64,000 nucleotides of DNA from Xylanimonas allomyrinae. GTDB lineage: Bacteria; Actinomycetota; Actinomycetes; Actinomycetales; Cellulomonadaceae. This document shows, one piece after another, positions 24,968 through 32,731 of the stretch (the first letter of the stretch is position 1; each line of letters begins with the position of its first letter). The stretch covers positions 1,302,001 through 1,366,000 of the forward strand of contig NZ_CP035495.1 in NCBI RefSeq assembly GCF_004135345.1, read 5' to 3'. Both the position numbers and the translations under genes were made by a program. The notes under the pieces are model-generated. The model was not told the DNA's origin and did not search any database. It was given only the letters and a program-made list of their open reading frames with translations.

Positions 24968-26223
24968 TCGGCGACCGGCTTCTCCGCAGCGCGGTACTCG
25001 ACGAACCGGTGCTCGCCGTTCTGCACCTCGATCACGGCCATGGGCCTGGAGACGTTCACGTGCAGCTGGGGCGAGAACGACGTCGGCCCCGCGGTCAGGG
25101 CGACGTCCTCGAACGTCTCGAGCGCGTCGGACAGCGCCTGACCTTCGAAGCTTCCCGCGCGCCGGGCGGCCTCGGCGAACGCCTCGATCGAGGAGGCACC
25201 GGTGACCAGGCCGCTCGTTGCCGCCGGCTGGCCGGAGCTCGCCTCGTATGCCTTGAGCAGGTCGGTGATCTCCTTGTTCGGGTCGTCACCGAAGACGGAC
25301 GCGTAGGTCACGAACGTGAAGTCGGACAGCCCCGGCACGGCGCCGAGCCAGAACCCGCCGTCCATCCCGAACCCTGCGACGGTGGGTGTGTCCACTCCCG
25401 CCTGCCGCAGGGCGGCCATCGCCTCGGCGCCGCCACCCGGGTAGGAGCACAGCGCGACGACGTCGGGGTCGACGTTGGCGATCTCTGCGACCTGGGCGGT
25501 GACGGGCGCGGCGAGCGAGCCCTCGGGCGTCTGGGTGAACTCTGGTGCCGCGACGATCTCGCCGCCCAGCTCCTGCCAGCGGGTCTGGAACGCGGAGCAC
25601 TGGTTCTGCGTGTACTTGATCGTCTGGTCGCGCAGCAGCGCCGCCCGGGGCCCGTACTTCTCGTACGCGTACTCGGCCATGATGGCCGCCTCGCCGGGCA
25701 CGGCGGAGCCGAGCGAGTACCCGAGGGTCAGCCCGGCCTTGGGTCCCATGATCGTGTCGCCGACGCACGGGGCGATGACCAGCACCCCTGCGGACTGTGC
25801 CACCTGCGCAGCCTTGGCGTTCACGTCGTAGTCGCACGTGACGAGCAGCATCCTCGCGCCCTTGGCGATCATCTCGGTGGCGATCTGGGCGCCCTTGTCG
25901 GGGTCGGTCTCTCCGTCGATCTCTTCGAGCACGATCTGGCATCCGTTGACGCCGCCGTCGGCGTTGACCTTGTCGATCGCGATCCGCGCGGTGTCGAGTG
26001 CAGGGGCGTCGAACGGCGCCATGAAGCCGGTGCGGGCCATCGCGCTGCCGATCAGGACGGACTCGCTGCACGCGCCGTCGCCCGATGTGCCGGCGCCGTC
26101 CGCCGAGGTTCCTCCGCCCGCAGGTCCTCCTTCGTTCGTCGACACGCAGGCGGACAGGCTGAGGCACAGCGCCAGGATCGTGCCCGTGGTGGTGGCGGCT
26201 GAGCTTCGCGACAGTCGGGTCAT
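24964..26223 (-). CDS. Branched-chain amino acid type substrate-binding lipoprotein
   Basis: 419 residues. A signal peptide with lipobox LSLSAC anchors it outside the membrane, and a Gly/Ser/Ala-rich linker follows. The mature part is a Leu/Ile/Val-binding fold (periplasmic-binding type 1), with VLIGSAMARTGFMAPFDAPA and DGGVNGCQIVLEEIDGETDP. ATG at 26223 has AAGGAG eight bases upstream. First gene of the liv operon. The ligand could be an amino acid, amide or urea; nothing here distinguishes them. Confidence 0.87.
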   Translation of the reverse strand: MTRLSRSSAATTTGTILALCLSLSACVSTNEGGPAGGGTSADGAGTSGDGACSESVLIGSAMARTGFMAPFDAPALDTARIAIDKVNADGGVNGCQIVLEEIDGETDPDKGAQIATEMIAKGARMLLVTCDYDVNAKAAQVAQSAGVLVIAPCVGDTIMGPKAGLTLGYSLGSAVPGEAAIMAEYAYEKYGPRAALLRDQTIKYTQNQCSAFQTRWQELGGEIVAAPEFTQTPEGSLAAPVTAQVAEIANVDPDVVALCSYPGGGAEAMAALRQAGVDTPTVAGFGMDGGFWLGAVPGLSDFTFVTYASVFGDDPNKEITDLLKAYEASSGQPAATSGLVTGASSIEAFAEAARRAGSFEGQALSDALETFEDVALTAGPTSFSPQLHVNVSRPMAVIEVQNGEHRFVEYRAAEKPVAE

Positions 26224-26495
26224 CTCGGTACTCCTTCGTCGGGGAGTGCCTGGCTGGGCGCCGGACATGTGGCCGCATGGTTGCGCTATTGAACATTTCA
26301 TGTCAACCGCTATCGTGGAAAAACTGAAACGTCGTCGCGGCCGGGGCCGACGGCGCCCGAGCGGTGCGTTCGCGGGGCACGTCGTCGAACCGGATCCGCG
26401 CCACGCCGTCGTCGACAACGCCGCGACGAGCACGCACGGCTGCCCGCCCGTGCGGGCTCATCTCCAGGACGCTTGCCACGCGCGATCGCACGTGG
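26224..26495. promoter_or_regulatory. Upstream region of the liv operon
   Basis: No gene is visible. On the minus strand GTTGACATGAAATGTTCAAT near 26285-26305 contains a TTGACA -35-like box within the partly symmetric TTGA..CAT..ATG.CAA; it is AT-rich compared with its surroundings and lies about 65 bases before the start. No good -10 follows at the right distance. It probably contains the liv promoter and a regulator site. Confidence 0.35.
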
Positions 26496-26514
26496 TTAGG
26501 TGAGCCTCACCTTA
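26496..26514 (+). promoter_or_regulatory. Iron box (DtxR/IdeR-type)
   Basis: TTAGGTGAGCCTCACCTTA is a near-perfect palindrome matching the DtxR/IdeR consensus TTAGGTTAGGCTAACCTAA at most positions. It lies about 60 bases before the siderophore-interacting operon at 26577. Iron-dependent repression of that operon is inferred. Confidence 0.7.
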
Positions 26515-26576
26515 GCGCGGGGATCCGCGCAGAGCCGGAGCGCGAGACGGGCGACCGCCCGGGGAGAGGACCCACC

Positions 26577-26978
26577 ATGACCAACCCTGGCGGCCCACAG
26601 GTTCTGCTGGCCGGCGACGTCGGCGACGTCCAGCGCATCCGGATGGTCCTGGACCACGCCGTCCCGTGCGTCTACGGGCAGATCTACATCGAGATCGAGG
26701 ACGGGCAGGCGTACCGCGTTCGCGCCATGCTGCCCGAAGACCTGCCCGACGGCCTGTCGCTGACGTTGCTCACCCGTGGCCCGGCGTCCGCGCCCGGCGA
26801 GACGCTCGCCAGCGCCCTGACGGGGTGGGCGGCCGAGTGGGCCACCGACGACGCGACGGAGACCGACGAGATCATCGCGATGTGGGTCGGCTGCTCGGGC
26901 ACCCCCGCGGTCGACGTCGTGTGCCGGTCGCTGGCCGCCCGGCTCAACCGCACCCCTGTCCACCTGCACCGCGACTGA
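26577..26978 (+). CDS. SIP-domain-like protein upstream of the siderophore reductase
   Basis: 133 residues. Segments VLLAGDVGDVQRIRMVLDHA, GQIYIEIEDGQAYRVRAMLP and LTLLTRGPASAPGETLASAL parallel the C-terminal NAD(P)-binding half of siderophore-interacting proteins (the 'GDETALPAI' strand), but no FAD half is present. The ATG at 26577 has GGGGAGAGG nine bases upstream. It sits between an iron box and a full-length siderophore reductase, so a role in ferric-siderophore reduction is likely; the exact function is not known to me. Confidence 0.65.
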   Translation: MTNPGGPQVLLAGDVGDVQRIRMVLDHAVPCVYGQIYIEIEDGQAYRVRAMLPEDLPDGLSLTLLTRGPASAPGETLASALTGWAAEWATDDATETDEIIAMWVGCSGTPAVDVVCRSLAARLNRTPVHLHRD

Positions 26979-27007
26979 CCGACCCCGCTCCAAGGAGGGT
27001 TCCTGTC

Positions 27008-27844
27008 ATGCCCGTCACGGCCGCCCCGGCCAACACCACCGGCCACGTCACGCGACACCGCGTCGAGCCCCTGGGACGCCGCATCCTGACCGTGGTCCGC
27101 TGCGAGGACGTCACCCCGCGCTACCGCCGCATCGTCCTGTCGGGGCCCGGCCTGGACGGCTTCTCGTTCGTCCGCTTCGCCTGCACCGACCATGTGAAGG
27201 TCGTGCTCCCCGACCCGTCCAGCGGAGAGGTCGCGCTCCCCGTCCCGACGCCGCAGGGCCCTCGCCTGCCCGACGGCTCACGGCCCGTGATGCGCGACTA
27301 CACCGTCCGCGCCTGGGACGCACACGCCGGCGAGCTGACGCTCGACTTCGTCATCCACGAGCACGGTCCCGCCGGGCGCTGGGCCGCCCAGGCCACCGCG
27401 GGCGACCGGATCGGAGTCCTCGGCCCACGCGGCCACGTGCTGCTCCCCCAGGGCTACCCCACCTACCTCGCCGTCGGCGACGCCACCGCGCTGCCCGCCG
27501 TCGCCCGCGTCGTCGAAGAGCTCCCTGACGGTGCGCGCGCCACCGCGATCATCGAGGTCGCCAACGCCGACGAAGAACAGCCGCTCACCGCACGTGACGG
27601 CGTCGAGGTGATCTGGGTGCACCAGGCGCCCGGCGCGCTCGACGCGGCGGTGCGCGCCTGGACGCCGCCGGACGGGACCGACTGGTTTGCCGTGGCTGCA
27701 GGCGAGGCCGGGGCCATGACCGCTGTCCGCCGCTACCTGCGGCACGAGGTCGGGCTGCCGAAGCAGCAGGTCGCCGCCGACGGCTACTGGAAGCGCGGAG
27801 TCGCCGGGCTCGACCACCACGCCGTGACCGTCGGCGACGACTGA
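27008..27844 (+). CDS. Siderophore-interacting protein (ferric-siderophore reductase)
   Basis: 278 residues. FAD-binding beta-barrel (residues ~20-145) with MRDYTVRAWD, the flavin-binding R-x-Y-T motif, and HEHGPAGRWA; a C-terminal NAD(P)H domain with LAVGDATALPAVARVVEELP and the closing GYWKRGVAG motif of the ViuB/SIP family. It releases iron by reducing ferric siderophore in the cytoplasm. Strong AAGGAGG nine bases before the ATG. Second gene after an iron box, so probably induced by iron limitation. Confidence 0.9.
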   Translation: MPVTAAPANTTGHVTRHRVEPLGRRILTVVRCEDVTPRYRRIVLSGPGLDGFSFVRFACTDHVKVVLPDPSSGEVALPVPTPQGPRLPDGSRPVMRDYTVRAWDAHAGELTLDFVIHEHGPAGRWAAQATAGDRIGVLGPRGHVLLPQGYPTYLAVGDATALPAVARVVEELPDGARATAIIEVANADEEQPLTARDGVEVIWVHQAPGALDAAVRAWTPPDGTDWFAVAAGEAGAMTAVRRYLRHEVGLPKQQVAADGYWKRGVAGLDHHAVTVGDD

Positions 27845-27886
27845 GGATCGGTACGGCGCGCCGGCCCCCTGACCGGCGCCGACCCG

Positions 27887-28183
27887 TCAGTGCTCGTCGT
27901 AGTGATCCCCATGAGGTGCGTGCTTGTGCCCGTCATGGACGTAGTCGACGTGGTCGCCGTGCGGCACCGCCTCGTGCCCGCACCCGCTCCCGTGCGCGTG
28001 CTGACCCGTCGAGTGCTCCGCGACCGACTCGTGCTCGTCGTAGTGATCCCCGTGCAGCGCGTGGTGGTGCGTGCCGTGGACGTAGTCGACGTGGTCGCCG
28101 TGCGGCACCGCCTCGTGCCCGCACCCGGTGCCGTGCTCGTGCTCCGCTGTCGAGTGTTCCGCGTGGTTGTCGATCGTCGTCAT
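27887..28183 (-). CDS. Histidine-rich protein with tandem duplication
   Basis: 98 residues, about a third His. Two near-identical units each contain GCGHEAVPHGDHVDYVH followed by HGDHYDEH, preceded by EHSTxxHxHG. The GCGH(x)AVxHGDHVDYVHDGH unit is a known metal-binding-type repeat in actinobacterial small proteins, usually single. It would bind Zn, Ni or similar ions in the cytoplasm, as a buffer or store. GGAGGA precedes the ATG at 28183. No membrane segment or signal peptide. Confidence 0.72.
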   Translation of the reverse strand: MTTIDNHAEHSTAEHEHGTGCGHEAVPHGDHVDYVHGTHHHALHGDHYDEHESVAEHSTGQHAHGSGCGHEAVPHGDHVDYVHDGHKHAPHGDHYDEH

Positions 28184-28593
28184 AGCGTGTCCTCCAGTCT
28201 GCGATCCGGTCGACCGCTCGTGGGGCGCAGGCCACACGGCGCTCCCGTGGACGAGCCCGTGCTCGGCACCCTCGGCTCCACTCGACCACAGTCGCGTGCG
28301 TCACGCAGCACTTTCGGGAAATCGATCAGTCTGCCCGTGTTTTGTGCGTTTCGGGGCCCGTGCCGACCGGTCAGGCCGTTTCCCGGCGACGACGGACAGC
28401 CGCCACCACCAGGAACGCGGTCGAGAGGCGCGGCAGGGCATCCGACCGCCGCCCGGGAGGCCGCCGCCGCACGCGTTGCAGCGCAAACGTTGTCCACAGG
28501 CGTTTCCGGCCGGTCGGCCGATGCGGTTATCTTGTCGGCTGCGCGGACCCGGACGACCCGCGCGCAGGACCGCACGACAGGGGGACCGCCCGC
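28184..28593. other. Divergent intergenic region
   Basis: About 410 bases between the His-rich gene and the DUF6318 lipoprotein gene, read in opposite directions. It must carry both promoters. I see only an imperfect palindrome CGTTGCAGCGCAAACG (about 28478-28493) and a candidate TTATCTT near 28527; no Zur-type AT-rich palindrome is obvious. No small gene is convincing. Confidence 0.35.
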
Positions 28594-29229
28594 ATGACCC
28601 GCACCTTTCTTGCCCGCACCCGCGAAGCCCGCACTCGCACTGCCAGCACTCGCGCTGCCCGCACCGCGGCCCTCGCCGCGGTGGGCGTGGTGCTGAGCCT
28701 CACGGCCTGCTCGCCCGACGGCGGCACGTCTGCCGCGCCCCCCGCCCCGGCCGCGTCAAGCCCGGCACCCACCCCGAGCCCGACGGCGTCACGGGTGGTG
28801 ATCAAGCCCGCGCGACCCGCCGCGATGGACGACGACGGACCTGCGGGCGCGGAAGCGGCGGCCAGGTACTTCCTGGAACTCGACTCGTACATGCAAGCGA
28901 CCGGGGACACCACCGAGTGGGAGGCCATGTCGCACCAGTCCTGCGAGTTCTGCGCCAAACGTCGGGACCAGGCAAGACAGATCGCCGCCAACGGCGACAT
29001 CTTCAGCGGTGGCGTCTCTTCCGTTCAGGTCGTCGACACCTACGTGCAGGAACCGACGACAGGCCTCTGGCCAGTCGACCTAGAACTGCACGAGTCGGCG
29101 ACGACGATCACCGACGACAGCGGCGAGGCCGTCTATCGGAACGCAGCGAACTCTCATCGGACGATCGTCAAGGTCGGGCGCCGTGACAACCAGTGGGTCA
29201 TTGTCGTCGTTGGGCATGCAGCCTCATGA
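28594..29229 (+). CDS. DUF6318-type lipoprotein
   Basis: 211 residues. A charged N-terminus, hydrophobic AALAAVGVVLSLTAC with lipobox SLTAC, and a Pro/Ser/Ala/Thr-rich linker precede a small globular domain (AAARYFLELDSYMQATGDTT, WEAMSHQSCEFCAKRRDQAR). The Trp, paired Cys and Tyr-Phe positions fit the DUF6318 family of actinobacterial lipoproteins of unknown role. The ATG of the next gene overlaps its stop (ATGA), so the two products probably work together outside the membrane. Confidence 0.7.
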   Translation: MTRTFLARTREARTRTASTRAARTAALAAVGVVLSLTACSPDGGTSAAPPAPAASSPAPTPSPTASRVVIKPARPAAMDDDGPAGAEAAARYFLELDSYMQATGDTTEWEAMSHQSCEFCAKRRDQARQIAANGDIFSGGVSSVQVVDTYVQEPTTGLWPVDLELHESATTITDDSGEAVYRNAANSHRTIVKVGRRDNQWVIVVVGHAAS

Positions 29230-30209
29230 GAAGACTCCACGCTGCGACCACCATCATGCTGCTCACCACGGCGCTGGTAACCAACGACTACGGTGGCGTC
29301 GCAGACGACGAGAACGACAACGTCATCGTTGAAAGCTCTGACTCCGCGTGGACGTCGGCCCCTGACGGGGGCCGCGAGCCCAACCCCTCGACACCACCCC
29401 CGGTCAAGTACCTGCGCGCGAACGACATGTACTGCGCCGTCACCGACCTGGACCCCATGGTCACCTGGGCCGAGTACTTCCAAGGCTCCTGCCCCGACGG
29501 CAGCGTCAACCTCGCCGCCACCCTCACCTGCCCACCCGACACCTACCAGCTCGACCCCCTCTGGGTCCAACACCTGCAACCCGACGGCACCTACACCACC
29601 CCCCAACCCGTCACCGGCACCCAGTGCATCACCCCCGCCGACCTGACCACCCAAGCCCGCAACGCCTTCACCACGATGCACATCCCCACCCCCACCGCCA
29701 CCCTCCAGACCGCCACCCCCACCCTGCTCCTCAACACCTGGTACCCCGCCTACACCACCCCCACCCCCACCACCCAGCACACCACCCTGCTCGACGTCCC
29801 CGTCGAGATCCGCGCCCTCCCCACCCACTACACCTGGGACTTCGACGACCCCTTCTCCCCCACCGGCCCCACCCTGACCACCACCGACCCCGGCCACCCC
29901 TGGACCCCCGGCGACCCCGACGTCGACCACCACTGGACCGCCCACGCCTGGACCCGCCTCGGCGACCCCCACACCCCCACCGGCCACACCGCCGGCACCC
30001 GCACCACCCCCGACGGCATCCACTACCGCACCGACGTCACCATCACCCTCACCACCACCTGGCACGGCCAATACCGCATCACCGGCACCCCCACCTGGAC
30101 CGACATCCCCGACACCCTCACCACCACCAGCACCGCAGGCACCTACACCCTCACCGAAGCCCACACCCGCCTCTACTGCGACACCCTCGACGGCCACACC
30201 ACCTGCTGA
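29226..30209 (+). CDS. Exported Thr/Pro-rich PKD-like protein
   Basis: 327 residues with a weak N-terminal signal (RRLHAATTIMLLTTALVTND) and no lipobox. The C-terminal part has a PKD-like fold signature: HYTWDFDDPFSPTGPTLTTT and later HTYxx-like YTLTEAHTRLY. Such proteins often accompany DUF6318 lipoproteins. Composition is striking: from ~29480 the coding strand is dominated by ACC and CCC codons, leaving it poor in G (strong C over G skew) compared with neighbours. Cell-surface attachment or wall binding is plausible but unproven. Confidence 0.65.
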   Translation: MRRLHAATTIMLLTTALVTNDYGGVADDENDNVIVESSDSAWTSAPDGGREPNPSTPPPVKYLRANDMYCAVTDLDPMVTWAEYFQGSCPDGSVNLAATLTCPPDTYQLDPLWVQHLQPDGTYTTPQPVTGTQCITPADLTTQARNAFTTMHIPTPTATLQTATPTLLLNTWYPAYTTPTPTTQHTTLLDVPVEIRALPTHYTWDFDDPFSPTGPTLTTTDPGHPWTPGDPDVDHHWTAHAWTRLGDPHTPTGHTAGTRTTPDGIHYRTDVTITLTTTWHGQYRITGTPTWTDIPDTLTTTSTAGTYTLTEAHTRLYCDTLDGHTTC

Positions 30210-30244
30210 ACGGTAAGTTCACGACGCACCCACGCACGGCAGGA

Positions 30245-30307
30245 CGGTCGCCGGTCGCCGGTTGCCGGTCGCCGGTCGCCGGTCGCCGGTCGCCGGTCGC
30301 CGGTCGC
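30245..30307. repeat. Nine-unit 7-bp tandem repeat
   Basis: Nine consecutive CGGTCGC units (63 bp), with one unit reading CGGTTGC, lie between the convergent ends of the PKD-like gene and the MFS gene. Seven is not a multiple of three, and no gene covers it. It is likely to vary in copy number. Confidence 0.9.
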
Positions 30308-30431
30308 CACGAACACGATCGGCCCGCACCCGGCGGACGCGCGCGCACGGTCGCCGCGCACCCGGCCGGCACGACCCGGCCGACGCCCGGCCACCGGGTC
30401 AGCCTCCGGGTCGGCCTCCGCCTGGGGCTCG

Positions 30432-31865
30432 TCAGGATGTCCGGCTGGTCGCCCCGGCCGGGCCGCCCCGCAGCCCCGCGTCGTGCGGTGCCGCCGCAAG
30501 GTCGGACCGAACGTCCCCGGTGGGTCTCGTCGGCACAGGGTCCTGGTCGGTGGCGGCGGCGCCCCCGGCACGCTCCCCGCCGTCAGACGCCCCGCGGTCA
30601 GACACCCCGCCGTCGGACGCACCGCGTGACGCCGTCGCTCCGCCGCGAGGCGCGGCCAGCGGCCGCGCGGCCCCCGCCGCGAGCACCGCGACCAGCACCG
30701 GTACGGCGACCACCACGAGCGCGCCCCGGTATCCGAGGTGCCCCGCGACGACGCCGATGACTGCGGGTCCGATGATGTACGCGCAGTACCCGATGGTCGT
30801 CACCACGGAGACGCGCATCGCGGCGCGGAACGGGTCGTCCGATGCGGCGGAGACGCCGAGCGGGAACCCGAGCGCGGCTCCCAGGCCCCACACGAACGAT
30901 CCCGCGAGCGCGAGCGGAAGCCAGGGCGAGAGCGCGAAGAGCGCGACGCCGGCGAGCACGGCGCCCGCGCACAGCCGCAGCGCCGTCACGCGCCCGAGAC
31001 GGTCGACGAGGCGGGTCCCGAGCAGACGCATGGTGAGCATGGCCGAGAAGAACACGGCGACGCCCGCGGCTCCGGCAGCCTCCGATGCGCCGAACCCCGA
31101 CACGAGCCCAAGGCTGGTCCAGTCGCTCGCGGCGCCTTCGGCGAGCGCCGCGCCGAGGATGACGAGACCCAGCAGCAGCGTGCGCGGTTCGCGCCAGGCG
31201 GCGAGGGTCGCATGCAGGGTGCTTCCGCGCCGGGCGCGGTCTCCACGATCGGCATGTGCGTGCGTTCCCATGGCAGGCGGTGGCAGGAACGCCCGCGAAC
31301 TGAGCAGAGCCGTCCCCGCCGCGACGACCGCGGCGAGCCCCATGTGCGCGAGCAACGGCAGCCCTGTTGCGGCGAGCACGGCGCCGGCTGCCGATCCGGC
31401 GACGGTCCCGAGCGACTCGCCCGCCTGGAATCGCGGCATCGCGGAGTAGCCGAGGCGACGCTCGACGAGCGCACCCTCGTAGGTGGTGGACGCGGCCCAG
31501 GTCCCTTCGCCGACGCCCGCGGTGAACAGGCCGACGACGGCGAGCGGGGCGTTGCCGAGCGTGACGCCGACGGCGAGGCACAGGTGTCCCATCGCGGCGA
31601 CGACACCGGACGTGGCGGCGGTGCGGGCGGGGCCGACGCGGGTCGTGACGATGCCTGACAGCGGCAGCGCGAGCACGGACCCGAGCGCCCACATGAGCAG
31701 CAGGGCACCCATCTGCGTGGAGTCGAACCCGAGCCCGGCGCGGACGGTGGGCAGCCGCGACGCGACGGTGCCGATCGCGAAGCCCGCGGCCCCGTAGGCG
31801 GCGAACACGGCCCACGCCGCACGCGTCACGCGTGCGGTGCCCGATCTCGCCTGGTCGTCGTCCAC
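30432..31865 (-). CDS. MFS transporter (YbjJ-like)
   Basis: 477 residues with about twelve membrane segments, for example GAAGFAIGTVASRLPTVRAG in helix 1 and GTWAASTTYEGALVERRLGY between helices 4 and 5, characteristic of YbjJ-type major facilitator proteins of unknown substrate. The GTG at 31865 has GAGAAT six bases upstream. The C-terminal ~75 residues are Gly/Ala/Arg/Asp-rich low complexity with repeated ASDGG units and are probably disordered. Confidence 0.8.
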   Translation of the reverse strand: MDDDQARSGTARVTRAAWAVFAAYGAAGFAIGTVASRLPTVRAGLGFDSTQMGALLLMWALGSVLALPLSGIVTTRVGPARTAATSGVVAAMGHLCLAVGVTLGNAPLAVVGLFTAGVGEGTWAASTTYEGALVERRLGYSAMPRFQAGESLGTVAGSAAGAVLAATGLPLLAHMGLAAVVAAGTALLSSRAFLPPPAMGTHAHADRGDRARRGSTLHATLAAWREPRTLLLGLVILGAALAEGAASDWTSLGLVSGFGASEAAGAAGVAVFFSAMLTMRLLGTRLVDRLGRVTALRLCAGAVLAGVALFALSPWLPLALAGSFVWGLGAALGFPLGVSAASDDPFRAAMRVSVVTTIGYCAYIIGPAVIGVVAGHLGYRGALVVVAVPVLVAVLAAGAARPLAAPRGGATASRGASDGGVSDRGASDGGERAGGAAATDQDPVPTRPTGDVRSDLAAAPHDAGLRGGPAGATSRTS

Positions 31866-32143
31866 CGGCAGATTCTCACCGGGCCCTGAGCGCAGTTCAA
31901 AGGCACCGTGCACAACGCGCCGCGCTACGCATCACCGGGGCTTCGGCAGGTGCGACGGCGCTCCGACGGCGGCGCCGTCGCACGGCGTTCCGGAGGCCGC
32001 ACCGAGGCGCTCCCGCGAGCGGTCGTAGGCGCGCGCACGTCGGCCATCGGCGCAACAGCGGGACCTTGAGATCCTCGTCACACTTGCCCGGTTCGGCGGG
32101 CGGCAGCCTTCACGCTGCGGCACGTTCCTGGTTTCCTCGCTGT

Positions 32144-32731
32144 GTGCCCACGACTCTCAGACCCCTGTTCACGCGGCTCGCGACCCTCGCCTGTGCGGCC
32201 GCGCTGCTGTCCGCATGCGCCACGACAGGCTCCTCGTCCGGAGGCCCGAGCACGGCAACCCAAGCGAGCTACCTGTCGGTCGCAGACCCGTGGGTCAAGG
32301 CCGCCGAGAGCGGGATGACGGCGGCGTTCGGCACGCTGACCAACGACGGCGCCGACGACGCCACGGTCGTCTCGGCCGCGAGCGACGTCGCCGGCGAGGT
32401 CCAGCTCCACGAGACGGTGATCGACAGTTCCGGCCAGGGCACGATGCGCGAGAAGGACGGCGGGTTCCTGGTCCCTGCGGGCGGCACGTTCGACCTGGAG
32501 CCGGGCGGCGACCACGTGATGCTCATGGACCTGAAGGCGCCGCTGGAGGCTGGTGACCAGGTGACGTTCACCCTCGCGTTCGCCGACGGGTCCACGCTCG
32601 ACGTCACCGCCCCGGTCAAGGACTATGCGGGTGCGAACGAGTCGTACGACGACATGGGCGGCGACGAGCCCGGCGACGGCACGGACGGCACGGGCATGGA
32701 CGGCATGGACATGGGCGGCGACTCCCACTGA
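32144..32731 (+). CDS. Copper chaperone PCu(A)C-domain lipoprotein
   Basis: 195 residues. A signal peptide with lipobox LLSAC is followed by the PCu(A)C domain: first copper ligands HETVIDSSGQGTM, and later GGDHVMLMDLKAPLEAGDQV with the HxM pair. The C-terminus (GMDGMDMGGDSH) is Met/Asp/His-rich, another likely copper site. Such proteins deliver Cu(I) to extracytoplasmic targets such as cytochrome oxidase. The following DyP gene starts on the stop codon (TGATG), so the two are coupled. Confidence 0.85.
   Translation: MPTTLRPLFTRLATLACAAALLSACATTGSSSGGPSTATQASYLSVADPWVKAAESGMTAAFGTLTNDGADDATVVSAASDVAGEVQLHETVIDSSGQGTMREKDGGFLVPAGGTFDLEPGGDHVMLMDLKAPLEAGDQVTFTLAFADGSTLDVTAPVKDYAGANESYDDMGGDEPGDGTDGTGMDGMDMGGDSH

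Noticed and set aside
27887-28183. Plus-strand Val/Arg-rich frame opposite the His-rich gene
   Set aside because: Mirror of the His-rich coding sequence; the minus frame has a proper Shine-Dalgarno and the known repeat unit.
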